A stretch of 64,000 nucleotides of DNA from Zychaea mexicana (taxonomy: Eukaryota > Mucoromycota > Mucoromycetes > Mucorales > Lichtheimiaceae): assembly GCF_025766255.1 (NCBI RefSeq), contig NW_026516791.1:1-64000 (forward strand), read 5' to 3'. A program made the position numbers and the translations under genes. Shown piece after piece: positions 31,906 to 44,147 of this stretch (position 1 is the first letter of the stretch; each line of letters opens with the position of its first letter). The notes under the pieces were generated by a model. That model saw only the letters and a program-made list of their open reading frames with translations, ran no database searches and was not told where the DNA came from.

Positions 31906-34900
31906 TTAGTCGTATTTGGAAGTAGCTTTTGTTCCCTTGTAATCTTTATTTCGTACCTTTTCAAGTTGGGTTTCTGTGAGTACGTGGTCTGCATCCTCAG
32001 AGTCGCCTGCATTATGCGAGGTCGCTTTGTACTCTCGGGCTTGGGTTGGCAAAGCTTGAAGCTTTTCTATATTGAACTGATGTGCACCGCTTTTGAACGG
32101 TGTGATGACAGGAAAATCGTGGGGTAGCCGGTGAATTTCGATGATGCGTGGAGCGATGAGTGTGAGGAACTCTGACGAAGCCAAGAGATTGTGGCGAACA
32201 AGATAGAGAAGGCGAAGAAGGTCAGGGTCAGTTTGTCGCACTGGATGATAGAGCGAAAAAATGTCAATGCCTTGAAAATTTGGCTGCACTGAACAGGCTT
32301 GTCGTTTTCGCCAAATGGGAGAAGCTGTGCAAAGTCTCCAAAAAATGCAACACCGACGCCACCCCAGGGATCAGGTGAGCGCCTGACATTACGAAGACAG
32401 GCGTCGAGGTTGTCGAGAACGTGAGCAGAAATCATCGAAACTTCGTCAATCAGTATCACAAAGCGACTGTGTAGTTTTACGAATTCCTCTACACGTCAAT
32501 AATTAGGGGCTTGTTGTAATGAACTCAGGCCAAAGAATCTGTGCAGAGTCTGCCCTTTGATATTCCAAGCAGCTACACCAGTGTATGCTAATTTCAATAC
32601 CTACTAGAGGAATCAGTACTGGCGTTGATACTTTTTTTTTGGAGGCGTTTCTATGAAAGAGTATATACCGAGTATCCTATGCTGCAGAAGTGTTCAGCTA
32701 CTATGTGAAGGACAAATGACTTGCCTGTTCCGGCGCTTCCGTGCAGCAGTAATTGTTTGCCTCTCGATAAATATTCTACTGTATTGCTGTATGCGGTGTA
32801 TTGGGACGGAGTGAAATCCTCAATATGTCTTTGTGCGGTCTCTCTGAAATGCTGTCGTTCTTCTTCTAAAGCAGGAATTTGCCACTCAGTCGAGGGCGGT
32901 ATAATGTGCTCGTTGCGTTCTTGGTGATCGGCTATATCTTCCATAGTACTCAAGGCTTGCAGCTGAACGTCACTGAGGTTTCCTCGCGGAGGCTCAGTAA
33001 TGTGGCCACTTCTGAGCTGGTTTTAGTAACAAGCTGTTGGAAAATGTCAGTGTTGCTTCACATCGATTTTCTTGGTGATTTACTGTACCTCTGTATGTGC
33101 CAAATTCTTGCAAATTGGCTACCTCTGTAAGTTGTCGGAAAGCTGTTCGAGTTACTAGTTGTTGGAAGTAGTATGCCTCGCCGGCAGATGCAGGCAGGAA
33201 GCGGGTACGCCAGAGAGCCTGTCGATTGCGGCGGCTTCTCCGTAACCAGTGGGTGCCGTCTGTCCCGAGTACACTGCCTCTGCATGCCCGTGGTACTTTG
33301 CGAAACGTAGTAAAAAACTGTGGCATTGTCAGCACATTACACTCATCGTTTAGAGGCCGACATTCGTATGTTTCTTGTGGTGGAGTAATGTGTGAGTGAA
33401 GTTGCTTATTTTGCGAAACCATACTGACACATTTTAAACACCGGGATACAATATCCCAGAGTTTGAAGTTTCGTGGGTGACACTAACCAATGTAGGTCTT
33501 GTATGTGAGGTCGGTTCTATTCAGTGGTTCAGCTTCGGTGTTGCCGTCTACAGAATCATTATCGTCGCTTTGCTCAGTGTCACTGTCTGATGTCGATGTG
33601 TGCCTCCGGCGTCGGATCACACAGTAGGTGTTGTCTGGTAGGTTGGTGTTGATGTATACGACTTTTCGGCTGCTTCGTTCTTTGTGCCATCCCAAAACAT
33701 CGTACACTGCTTCCACAACACCTACACTTCTTCCGTGAAAGTGCTGAGATCTGGATGTTGGTTGTTGTTGCTGCTGCCTCACGTCGACAATTTCGTACTC
33801 GTGCACAGTGTCGAACTTGGTCAAGTACTTGCAGAGATAGCGCATTGCGTGGTGACCCTTGTTCAACTGGATGTCCATGTTGCATTGTGCCCAGCTGAGC
33901 AGGAGGGGATTGTATGGGTTTATGAATGCTGCTTCAGGGCTACGTTTGTACACCACTCGTCCATCTACGTAGGCAGTTTGGTCTTGAGGCTCTTGGGGGT
34001 AGCGGAATCGACACAGCGAAGATGGTGTGTTGCGGCAGTAACTAGTACAGTGGTGAATTTGGTGTCTCCGTACCAAACGATCCAACTCCGAACCGAATTC
34101 TAGGAAGTCGGCACAGACAATGTTCGAGTCTCGAAGCTGTTCAAAAGTTTTACCGGTCCAAAGGACGAGGTGGAAGTGTGGTGAGCCACGTGCTTGAAGC
34201 TCTAGTACCCAGTAATAGTCTTTGATGGTGCCGACGTGATTAGAAAAAGATCGAAGGATTTTCTGTTGCCAGAGATCGTTCCACATGTGGCGAAAGTGGT
34301 TTGCGAAGAGGACAGGATCGTCCCAGGGCTCGCTCGATCGTACTGTGCGCAAGATTTCGGGAGCAAAGTCATTGCACGTGAACGTAACGAATATTTGAGG
34401 CTCTCTGAGCTCTCGGAACATTGCCATTAGATTGAGAAAACGCGTACGTTTGTATGCGTAGCTGGATCGAATGATGTGCGGAACTCCAATGGTGAGGTCT
34501 TCGCGAATGTGAGTTTGGCCGGATTGCGTGTCTGTGGTGTATATGTCGCAGGTGGTGCGTAAGTTTCTTAATTGAGAAGGATGAATGACGCGTTGGCAGA
34601 ATCGAGCAATAGTGAGTTTTTCTAGGTAGTCGAGGCAAAAGAAAATAAAGCTAGGTGATCTACCGAATCGGCGATCGTCTGGGTGTTGGAGAAGCATTTT
34701 GATGTGCTGCTTCATGGTGAGATCTTTGCGATTGTCGTAATTCGGTGAACCAGTACCATCTGGGAAAAGCCAGGGGAAAAGAAGTGCGAATAAGTTCGGG
34801 TCTGTGTACTTGATTGAGGCATGCCCAGAAGGTGTCACACTCAACTTTTCGAATCGATTTGCAAAGTCTGTCGCAGACGGGGGTATGTCACTGGCTGGCA

Positions 34901-35653
34901 TTACGTAGTTTTCCGTCCAGCCAAAGGAAGCCAGCTTTTTCGACTTGTCCCTCATGAAGTAGTTAACCATTTCGCGAGCAGTTTCAGTTGTAACAAATGA
35001 TTCTATGTGACGGTTTCCAGCCTCCAAAAGTGCTCGGTGAGCTGCCTCAACAGCTGTTAGATGAATTACTGCAAAAACGTGTCAGTAGTTGTGTAACACG
35101 ATTTGGTGTTGGAATTGGGTGTTTGTGATTTCCTGAGAAGCATACCTGAAGTTGTTTCTTCGTCGTAGTGTAGTCCGAGTGTTCCGTTGAAAATTAACCC
35201 GGCGAATTCATAATTATAATCTAAGCCTACAGATCCTTGGACGTGGTAGTGGCCTAGGATGGAGTGGTTCCGAGAGCGATTTCTGGTAATGTTGGTGAGC
35301 ATTTTGATTGGAGACAGGGTTGCAAGTTCTCTGTAGTTCAGATCCTGGACTTGCTCTGGTATTGCTGAGGGCCAAGCTGGTAACATGCTCACCCAGGAAG
35401 GTGTTCCTTTCTCGTGAGATTTGCACACTACTACTCTCATGTCGTCTGTAAAGATTGGATACAGATTCCAAGGGCGGCAAGGATACTCGTCGCCCTGAAC
35501 GATTGTTCTCTTGCACACTTCGCGTGGGTATAGTACTTTGCAACAGTATGCACAGTAGTAGCATGGTGTTGAAGAATAGTACTGCCGGTATTGTTGGACA
35601 GAACGACGTTGTTGATGTGTTAGTGCAGGAACTGTAGGGGTGGTTCTTTGCAT
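31906..35653 (-). pseudogene. E4: Rep-helicase of a second Helitron lineage, 3'-truncated
   Basis: Exons are visible at 35653-35146, 35068-33488 and 33423-about 33000, with GTATGC...TTGCAG and GTTAGT...TGTCAG introns; the helicase pieces follow. An N-terminal CxxC pair (CYYCAYC) precedes the Rep domain with HUH motif GSPHFHLVLW (about 34170) and tyrosines in MRYLCKYLTK (about 33835). Walker A HGSAGTGKS lies at about 32725, Walker B IDEVSM at about 32448 and FFGDFAQLLP at about 32340. A TGA at about 32496 and frame changes near 33050 and 32280 break it. The C-terminal helicase motifs are missing, so the element is truncated at about 31900. It differs clearly from E2/E3 in sequence and has introns inside the Rep region. 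Confidence 0.75.
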
Positions 35654-35999
35654 TTTCGTTGTGGTAAGTTTACAGTATAGTTTTGTAGGTTTAAAATGTG
35701 ATCTGTGTAGATTTCAAAAAATCGTGTTTTTCTTTGTATTTTTTATTCCCACGTTAACATTTAATTTCTACTAATAGTACTGCATGGTTACTTATTCGCG
35801 TTCTCTGGAATTTGGATAACTGCAATTTGGGATACCGTATCCGGATGGTGGTGGTACATATTCACGTGCTACTAATAGAACTATTTAGTGTTATCTGTAA
35901 GTTCAAGTACGTGATACGGTATCCCACTAGAATCTGAGAGTTTTATTTGCACAACTGGACCGGAAATAGTGTTGAATGTGAGAAAATGGATATTTATTT

Positions 36000-36797
36000 C
36001 TAATTTGGAAGCATCCTTGCTAAGTCGGAGAAGTCATCTTCATCTTCTTGGAAGGCGAATGCTTCTTCATCGAAAACATCCGCTTGTTCTTCCTCTTGCT
36101 CTAGGCGTAGTCGGGCGGTGAATGCGTGCTCTTCACCTTCAAAGGTTCGCTTTTGTGATCTAATTTGAGTACCCTGTTCGTCAAATACAGCGCCGCCTGC
36201 AGACCGAACCAATGTTACCACAGTTTCCGTTGCTTCGTCGGAATCTGTTTGATCTGTCTGATCGCTGTGTACGAAGAAACTAGACACCCCATCCAGCTTT
36301 TGTCGTATGTATAGTGGAACGTCTGTGTCGGACTGGGGTACCTATGTTGACGACGGTCTGATTAAGACAGAGGTAGTTCGTTGCGCAATGTCGTCGAATG
36401 GAACGAAAACCTCAGAGGTACCAGTAACAGTAGTAGAGTAAATCCTGTCCGGGTGTGTGTTTCCAAGATTCATTGTGACATACTGTGCTTCGGAAATCTG
36501 TAATCTAACATGTGTCACATCCCTGGTCAGGGTAGTGTTAGTGCTGAATTATATCTGTGTTTTGCAAGAAAATTATTATCGAACCTATCCGCGGTCCATG
36601 TGTCCAGGTAATACTTGTCCCCTACTTTACGTATATTTGGACGAAAGAAAACAGTGAGAGATTCCAAGCTCATTACGTATACCCCGAAAGTCCCAGAAGG
36701 TGATTCTGTGCCTTATTTATGTAATTTTTTTTACTTTAAGGCGGAGAAACAACGCTTTGTGAGTATCTTTGTGCTGCTCGTTTGCTGTTTTGACATA
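36000..36797 (-). CDS. possible multi-exon gene with acidic C-terminus
   Basis: The clearest part is 36287-36000, ending in a very acidic tail (EEEQ, DEE, EDEDDFSD). Upstream frames continue the same strand through about 36480 (NLGNTHPDRIYSTTVTG ...) and 36690-36560 (… RKVGDKYYLDTWTADRF ...), with possible short introns. A start MSKQQTSS lies near 36797. I do not recognise the family. It lies between E4 Rep-helicase and the divergent SSB-like gene, so it may belong to the E4 element. Exon boundaries are uncertain. Confidence 0.35.
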
Positions 36798-36875
36798 TAA
36801 ATAGTGCAGAGTTGCAATTCAGTGTAAGAATATTGCCTTATTTCAAAACAACCGTTTCTTTTGTACTTCTTGAAC

Positions 36876-37822
36876 ATGACTCACGCATCCATTTGCACTG
36901 GTGTGCTCACAACTAACGTCGAATACAGGGTTCACGATCGCGGTCCACGGGAGGCCTATGCCAGATTTACAATCTTGTGTGAAGGAAATTATATCAATGT
37001 AAGTATGTTTCTGTGATGAGGAGTGTCCTGCCCATGCTTAAACTAATGTACTCACTACTTTTTCAGGTGACGGCTGCCAAACCCGAGTGCGTTATGTATT
37101 TGACTGAAAACAACGTTGCCGAAGGGCACGCAATCGTTGTCTATAGCCCCTTCCAAATTTCCAAGTATCGGGGCAATCAAGGCACGTACCAAACAGCATT
37201 CCGTCTCAACGCTCACGTTCTCCGTCTCGGCTTGCAGTGGCGAACCATCATCGGCGATTCGCAGTCCGGCCCCCCCGAACCCGTTACGTGGGAGCAAGTT
37301 CTGGAACGACTTGAGGCACAAGAAGTGATTCCCACGGCTCCAACAGAGGAGCAAGTTGCTGCCTTGGAGCGGTGCTTCACCGAGGCCGTGATCAGGTACT
37401 TCGGGCGGCGTAACTGGCCCAACGCTACCAACGTTGTCGTCCAGCTGTTTGGGCGCTTCGGCGACCGGCTCTGGGTCCCAACCAGCATCAATACCGATGA
37501 AGTTCATGAAGTTATTGGTGGACAGTTGTCCAGGACGGAGGTGACGGGGTTATGGGAGGAGGCGACCCAACACATTGTAGCATTCGTCGATGCCAGAGGC
37601 ACTAACTGTGCCAATAATCGTAATGAAGAAGAGCCGGAACAACAACAACAACAACAACAACAGCAACAGCATCAGCAGCAACCACAACAACAACAACAGC
37701 AACAACAAAGGCAGCAACGCACTGCCAGAGGTGGTCGTCAGCCACAGCATCAACACCTGCGCTACTCGACCAGTGGCGATCACGTCACCCCAGGCACCGA
37801 GAACATGGACGAGGATCCTTAA
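36876..37822 (+). CDS. SSB-like OB-fold protein B with polyglutamine tail
   Basis: Exon 1 is 36876-36998 (41 codons) and exon 2 is 37067-37822, joined in phase 0 by a GTAAGT...TTTCAG intron. The product is about 292 residues. Residues 1-95 show the same strand pattern as proteins A and C (CTGVLTTNVEYRV, a hydrophobic strand before the intron, EGHAIVVYS, LRLGLQW). The middle is helical. From about residue 230 come runs of Gln encoded by CAA/CAG, then a basic Arg-rich patch and an acidic end. It is transcribed away from E4 Rep-helicase. Some Helitrons carry RPA-like ssDNA-binding genes, so a role in E4 rolling-circle replication is plausible. No break is seen. Confidence 0.6.
37636..37710 (+). 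repeat. CAA/CAG repeat coding polyglutamine
   Basis: Mixed CAA, CAG and CAT codons in the tail of the SSB-like protein B. Interrupted, so only moderately unstable. Confidence 0.8.
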
Positions 37823-38174
37823 ATACATTTTTGTCCAAGTCAACACAAACATTTTTTGTCTCAAATCACCACATATACACAAACATTTTTTGTCTCAAAT
37901 CACTACATATACACAAAACCTTTTTGTCTATAATTTCACATACGTAAGTTTCCCCCACAATAAAAATACTGTTGAGAACAATTACATATTATTAAATTGT
38001 TGCGCATTCATTTTTAACAAAAGCGTGTATGTTTACAAAGTGTACCACTATCTTGCGGGGTTGTATGTCTAGCGTCGTACATAAGATTCGAGTATTTGAG
38101 GTTTCGTCTTCCCGCGAGTTGTGCTACCACGTGTTAGGGAGTTTGCGTATTTTTGATTATTTATAGTCTGAGCT

Positions 38175-38834
38175 TTGTGTGAACATAACTGTTTTACGTT
38201 TTTATCTACTTTTCGAATGCTGCCCGACTTACTGTGCTCTGATCTGTTTGTGTTGTTTGTCGGCATTAATCCTGTCCTCGATAGTAGTGCCAGTGGCCAT
38301 TTTTACGAAGGACGCTCGAACCATTTTTGGCATTGTTTAAATGCTACTGGTGAGGGGCTTTCTGCTGTAGATTGTGATTTTTGTTATTCCTTTTGTTGAC
38401 GGATCCGTTTCAGACTTAGTGTCCTACAGAGTTTCTCCCAAAGATGATTCTAAGCTACCGCGCGACTTTGTTTGGGTTTTACGAATATCTGTCGCAGACC
38501 GACAAGGACGGCAAAAGAGTTGCACGATAATGAAATTGTTGAAGGCTTAGAGGTGCTCAAGTTGAAAATCGAAAGATACCAGCCAGCTTTCGTGTGTTTT
38601 CTCGGCATCGACATGTACAAGAAATACATAAAGAAACGTACCATTACTCCCGGACTTCAGAAGGAAAAGTGTCGTTGGGGTGCCAGGGAACACGATGTGA
38701 TAAGATTTTTTGTTATGCCGAGTACTAGTGCACGAGTTGTTGCTTTTCAGCGGGACGACAAAGTTAAGCTGTTCCAAGAACTGTCCAAGGAAGTAGAGTT
38801 ATTCCGCGTGGCTACGTATCTGTTAACGAGCTAA
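38175..38834 (+). pseudogene. TDG/MUG-family mismatch DNA glycosylase
   Basis: Exon 1 (ATG at 38175 or 38217, to 38349) contains the family signature VGINP followed by an NHFWHCLNATG segment. A GTGAGG...TTTCAG intron (38350-38413) leads to exon 2, with GFTNICRRPTRTAKEL (about 38473) and the second active-site block MPSTSAR (about 38717). This family removes thymine or uracil opposite guanine, in the nucleus. It is short (about 185 residues) and lacks the extensions of animal TDG, so it resembles the compact MUG type. Between KLPRDF and GFTN the frame shifts by one base in a GGG run near 38477, so this copy is either broken or has a sequence error. It lies between Helitron E4 and the Tc1-type element. 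Confidence 0.7.
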
Positions 38835-38888
38835 GCTGACCAGTGACACTTGACCTTACGGTGAAACATTGAATTCATTCCTCTTTTA

Positions 38889-41800
38889 TGGTGCAACCGA
38901 TTTTAAATAGACAAAATTTTTAGATTTTTTTGGAATCTATCTAGTCAATGGGAACAAAAAAAATCAAAAAACCAATTCACAAGTCTAATAGAGTGACATA
39001 TGTAGTTTAAAACTTGTGTTTTAGATTCTTTTTAAAAGTTGATCTCGAGGAGCAGATAGCATTTGAAGTTGGGGACTTTTGGGGACTTTAAGCAGGGAAG
39101 GCTGAAATTTTGTTATATTTTCAAAGACCGTTAAGCCGTTTGTGTCACCTAAAATATCAGCAATGTTACACAAGCTTCATGGTATTCTGATATACATAGC
39201 TAATTATATTCATGATTGTTCCTTGTTCTTCCTCTGCCTTCTTTTGTATCATTTATCATGCCTAAACGTAAAGGAAAAGCTACTGCTGCTATGAAAAAGG
39301 CGCGCTTAAATGGAAAATTTGCTCCTGAGGTTAGATTATATATGCTGTACTACACATCATCATTTGCTGATTAGATATATTCATTATATGTAGAGTGTCG
39401 TTACTATCGTAGCTACAGTACCTGATGTACCTGAACCTGAAAGTGTCCCAGCTATGGCTGCAGAAAATACCATCGAAGAGGTTAATCAGCTGGATGACGT
39501 GCAGTCATCCATTTTGACCTATGAAGAAGATGTCGACGATTGGATGCTGTGTGGCTTTTCAGAAGATGAACTGAAGGAAATTTTGTGGCGTAGTCTTCTC
39601 TCTTGGAAGCCCAACAGTGACAGCTATCTTAGAAGCTCGCATAGGAGAGGTGCATTGAGAGAAATACAAACCATGATAGTTTAAATGCTGATTTAAGCAA
39701 AATTTGTATGTAGGCACTTCGGTTATGTCAGTCTGGCGAAAGGAAAAAGATGATAAGGAAACCAAAAAAATCGCAAAAACGTGTCATTGGATGACGGACT
39801 TCTACTCTCTTACTGCTACTACAACACCTTCAGTTGCTGGCGATAGCTCCGACTCCACACCGGATCCAACAATCATTGCGGCGCCAACATTGTCAAAAAG
39901 TCAGCAAGAACTCGAGCTAATTGTCGAACATATGCCAGCTCTATCAAAAAAAATTAAGCGCGTCTCTAATTCCAAGTCGGAAATAGGTGGTTTGAAAGCC
40001 TATGAATCCCTTCGCTTATTAAGTATTTCCAAGTACTTTGAGTGCCGCCAAAATGGCATGAAGAAAGGTGAAGCATGCATGCAAGTAGCAACGACGCTTT
40101 GGCAAGGTGGCTCTATTTACCGCAGCTGTGCAATTGGCCATTGGACAAAGACGTATCTCGCTTTGAACGGTCACTTACCATCGCACCGTCAAGGAAAGCA
40201 TGCCAAGCGCAAATCATTTTTGAGCGACGAGGATGTGAAAAAAGCATGTATTGCTTTCTGGAAGAAGACCAAGCCAGAGCTGCGCTCAGCTGCTTTGTTG
40301 AAAAGTGAGCTGCAAAATCGAATAATTCCAGAAACACTTGGAGTACAAGGATCTGTAGCTGAAGATACGATTTTGAACCATTTGCATGCATGGGGCTACA
40401 GATATAAGCGCTACACGAAAAATGTGAGTAGAAGGAATAGGCAGCAATGATGATGTATAATTACGTCAAATATTGACTAATCCTTATAACCCCATAATAA
40501 GATTTACTATGACGGACATGAAAGACCTGACGTTGTAGCATACCGCATTGAATGGGCAAAAAGAATGTTGGATTACTGAAAGCTGATGATTCAGTATACA
40601 GGTGATGATATGGAACTAGAGATCATGCCAGATCTAATAAACAGACGTCTCCGCCATGTCCTCGTCACTCACGATGAATCCACCTTCTATTCAAATGATG
40701 CCAAGGCTGATATTTGGGTTGAAGAAGGAGATACGGTGCTGCGAAAAAAGGGTTTAGGAGGCTCGATCATGGTCAGCGATTTTCTTTGCGAGTGCCATGG
40801 TCCAATGCGCCTTGATCCTGGATTTGCCGAACAGCACAATATTCCATTTGAAGCCCGAGAATATTTCAAGGCCGGTAAAAATAACGAAGGATATTGGAAG
40901 AATGAGCATATGCTCGAACAGTTAACAAAAAAGGCATTGCCGATTTTCGAGGCACTCCACCCTAGTTGCATTGGTATGTCATGCAGAAGGAAGTTATCTT
41001 CAAAATGACTTAAATGTATGCAATTGTTAGGTGTCTTCTGTTTTGACCAAAGCTCAAACCACAATGCCTATGCTGCAAACGCCTTGCGCCCAAGCCGGAT
41101 GATCCTCAAGGACCAAAAGGTAGAAGACTTGAAGTACCCATTCAAAGCTCAAGGTTACACTTTGAATGAGAATGGATCAGCAAAGCTCTACGACTTTTAC
41201 TACGAGGACAAGCAGTATACAAGACGCCGTAACGGAGCCCGCTATAAGCAAAGATACTTCAAAGGGATTCAAACGGTAAGATTAAACCATCACAATTTTT
41301 CATAAAGTGGGTAAGTACTCAGAACATATACTCTACAAAACATGATATTATAGATTTTGAAAGAAAGGGGCAAATGGCCTGAAGGTAGAGTACGTGCAAG
41401 TTGTGGCGCTGAATCAGCAACTAATGTTCAATGTTGTGCTCGCCATATTCTTGCAAACGAGCCTGATTTTAAAAATCAGAAATCCGCTCTAGAGGAAGCT
41501 GTGAAAAAAAGACATCACAAGTTTGAGCTCTATCCAAAATTCCATTGCGAGACCAACTTCATAGAACGCTATTGGGGCAGAGCAAAGCGTGAAGTACGTT
41601 TGCAGTACGACTATTCTTATAGATCGCTTGAGCGACGTCTTCCAGGAATTCTAAATTCTGTTTCTTTGCCAATGATCCGGCGCTTCGCTGCCAAATCATG
41701 GCTTTATATAGAGATTTATGCTGGAGGGAATGTTGATGGCCGCGAAGTAGATGAGCTTTACAAAAAAGCAAAAACTGTCTTCACCTCCCATCGTCGCCCT

Positions 41801-41896
41801 AGTCGCATGTAATAATTTCCTTTTATAGTAGCGGGATTTCAAATCAAAATTTTGTTATAAATTTTCATTTTTGTCTATTTAAAATCGGTTGCACCA
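38889..41896 (+). mobile_element. Tc1/mariner-type DNA transposon with 28-bp perfect TIRs
   Basis: The inverted repeats 38889-38916 and 41869-41896 are identical over 28 bp, starting TGGTGCAACCGATTTT. TA lies on both sides (38887-38888 and 41897-41898), the target duplication of the Tc1/mariner/IS630 group. The 3.0-kb interior carries one intron-containing transposase gene. Confidence 0.9.
39259..41812 (+). pseudogene. Tc1/mariner-like DDE transposase with introns
   Basis: Exons follow one another from MPKRKGKATAAM at 39259 to the stop at 41812. Introns are at about 39330-39393, about 39682-39711 (boundaries unclear), 40424-40500, about 40974-41029 and about 41276-41353. An N-terminal helix-turn-helix-like region (39980-40240) precedes the catalytic domain with HDESTF (first D, about 40671), CFDQSSNH (second D, about 41038) and CETNFIERYWG (E, about 41548). 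The family is a fungal DDE type known from many basidiomycete and mucoromycete genomes. One in-frame TGA at 40578 and the unclear second intron make it probably non-functional, although the TIRs are perfect, so the insertion is recent. Confidence 0.7.
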
Positions 41897-41929
41897 TAGA
41901 CTATCAATAAAAAAAATCGACATAAAAAA

Positions 41930-42100
41930 AAGCCCTAGCCGCAGTGTTATGAAGACCGCGACTGGGGCATTAATGGGTTTCTGTGTTAGCTAAGCTTAGA
42001 CCTGTCTGCTTTGGACTTGGTGAGAAATGTCTGCATGGTCCGGATAAACGGTTTGCCGTGATAAAGGGCGAAAAAAAAAGCCCCAGTCGCAGTCCAATGT
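41930..42100. repeat. GCCCYAGYCGCAGT repeats
   Basis: AAAAGCCCTAGCCGCAGT (about 41926), its inverted form ACCGCGACTGGGGC (about 41957) and a direct copy AAAGCCCCAGTCGCAGT (about 42077) surround a short unique segment. They may be the termini of a small element next to the Tc1-type insertion. Confidence 0.5.
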
Positions 42101-42159
42101 GTCCGCCAAATTTCCTTTTTCTTTACTATCTACTTTTACTCTATTTTTTGTTCTGTACG

Positions 42160-43041
42160 ATGCCTGAGCTTGACCTTCAAGACATAGCCGAGGAAATAAA
42201 AATTATACTCAACGATAATGGGGTATCTTTAAAAACGGACAATAAGAAGATCTATTTGCAGCGGGACGACGAAATCTTTGAATTACCACACGCAACTCCT
42301 CACAACACACCACTACCCGCAGCCGTAGGCGCCACAACACCAGACGAATCACACCAAGTCGACTTAAACCGTAAAGCACGAAAAAGACAAAAGACGACAC
42401 CATCATCATCAACTAAAAAAGCATCAAGCGCAAAAACAGTGTCCAAAAAACAGAAACGGCTATTGCAACGGTTTAGTGAAGCACGGTCGCAGTTCTTACA
42501 AAAGGACATACCTACACGTGTTACGTCAATTGAAACGGAGCGCAACAAATATCACAATACAGTTCAACAAAGAACCGAAACAGCTTTAATTTCAGTTACA
42601 AACATGCAGGAAGTATCAGAACCAGGAATGTCGACAGATTATCAAAAAATTGCAGACGACGTCCTGGCAGAGCTTCGTGTCATTCAATACTGCATTCACA
42701 TCGCGCAAGTGGCCGCCATCCATACCAACTTTGCAATGCTCAACCTGCACCAGCTCAACGTTGTGTTGGACAACGTCAGCAGCACACGGATTCGATATGC
42801 AGACGCATACGATTAAGTTATTAAATATTGGCTGGACGAAATTAAACAACAGCTGCCCGACCGCAAAGAAATAGCCAAGTACTTCCGCATGGGTGAAAGA
42901 ATTTCACAGATAATAGACGTCACCCACAAGGACTTCATTTACAGCACGGCTATTGTAGACAGCAAGATCTTAGTACAAATGAACTCAGAAGTATTTGCAA
43001 TCTATCTCGAATCCGTCAAAGAAATAGTGTCCTACTATTAG
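42160..43041 (+). pseudogene. unknown coiled-coil-type gene with one stop
   Basis: The frame starts MPELDLQDIAEEIKI at 42160, has a basic Ser/Thr/Lys middle (KARKRQK ... SKKQKR), then a long helical part, a TAA at 42814, and 75 more codons ending VKEIVSYY at 43041. The codon hit is CAA in type, as in the other broken genes. I do not recognise the family. It ends exactly where the X-b tail begins, so its 3' end may have been set by that insertion. Confidence 0.5.
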
Positions 43042-43109
43042 TTGTCTAGCTGTTAGTTGTTTATTGATTTTGTTATAGTTAATAAGCCTGTCCTAACTGG
43101 TATAGCCAT

Positions 43110-43279
43110 TAATGGCCGATACAAGTTTAATCAGAATCATTACTATATTCATCTTCACTTCCATTTTCATGTATATATATCTGACTATATTCAATGATTA
43201 ACATCTACATTTGCTCTTGACACATTTGCATACTATAATCCCTATTTGTTTCTTTTGCTTTTATTAAATCAATATAATA
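43110..43279 (-). pseudogene. X-b cargo, 3' part
   Basis: This continues the frame interrupted by E3 (IDLIKAKETNRDYSMQMCQ, a TAG at about 43205) and ends with the acidic ENGSEDEYSNDSD codons. No domain recognised. Confidence 0.45.
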
Positions 43280-43605
43280 AACTGGTCCCTCCGCTTCGCT
43301 TCTGGACGATGTGAGCCCCTCCGCTTCGCTGCGTGTCAGCATCTGTCCTCCAGGGACCAGTTTACTGGGGCTCTGCCCCAGACCCCAGGTGGGGGGCAAA
43401 GCCCCCCTACCGCCCCCCAAGTGTTCTTCAAATGCTGAAAATATGTTCTCAAAGTATTCTGCTTAAAAGTGATGTCGAAAACAGTTGTGGAAATTGTTTT
43501 TATTGTTTAGTTAAAAAAAAAGGATGCCGTCACTGCTTTGAAAAATGCCCAAAGTTAATACGTCATACACAGTAAGAATATTTGTATCATTTTACCATGT
43601 CAACG

Positions 43606-43833
43606 CTAATTACCCGAGTTAATGCATTCCGTACTCTCAGATGATTCATGCCCAACACATCGGCAATCCTCGCAAATAATGAGGTGGTCGTGCAATTCGA
43701 TGTACACCTCGCAACTGAACAGATCGTGTTCAGTTTCTTCGCAAAATTTACACGTTAGAATTTTCAAAGGTGGAATTCTCTTGCTCTTGAAATGGGTCTT
43801 GGACATTTTGTTGAGATGGAAAACTTTGGACAT
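43606..43833 (-). CDS. Helitron-borne small zinc-finger protein (E3 copy)
   Basis: The same protein as at 8856-9164, but with one copy of the nine-residue repeat (MSKVFHLNK) instead of four. The Cys/His domain differs from the E2 copy at only a few positions, with every Cys and His kept. No stop or frameshift, although the adjacent Rep-helicase has seven stops. Start at the MSKVF methionine, equivalent to the first repeat of E2. Confidence 0.6.
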   Translation of the reverse strand: MSKVFHLNKMSKTHFKSKRIPPLKILTCKFCEETEHDLFSCEVYIELHDHLIICEDCRCVGHESSESTECINSGN

Positions 43834-44147
43834 TATGAAAGATGCGATGGTTACACGCTCAATCAAGCTCGCTCTACTTACTAAAGCAAAAACCGAAACC
43901 CAATTCATTGTTACGGTCTGGAGATGCTTTTGCTAATATGATATTGATGATCATATTTACATCCCCCCCAACACCCCCTCTAAACCCGAACCCCAACCTA
44001 ATTATATTGTATTTTAGAATCAAAAAACAGGGCGACAGATGATGCTTGACAGTGGAATAGAAAGAAATAGATGGATAATAATAATAATGGAAATAACAGA
44101 AAAAAAAGAAATCTATATTGTGATGATGGGTAGAGCAGCGTAAAGCT

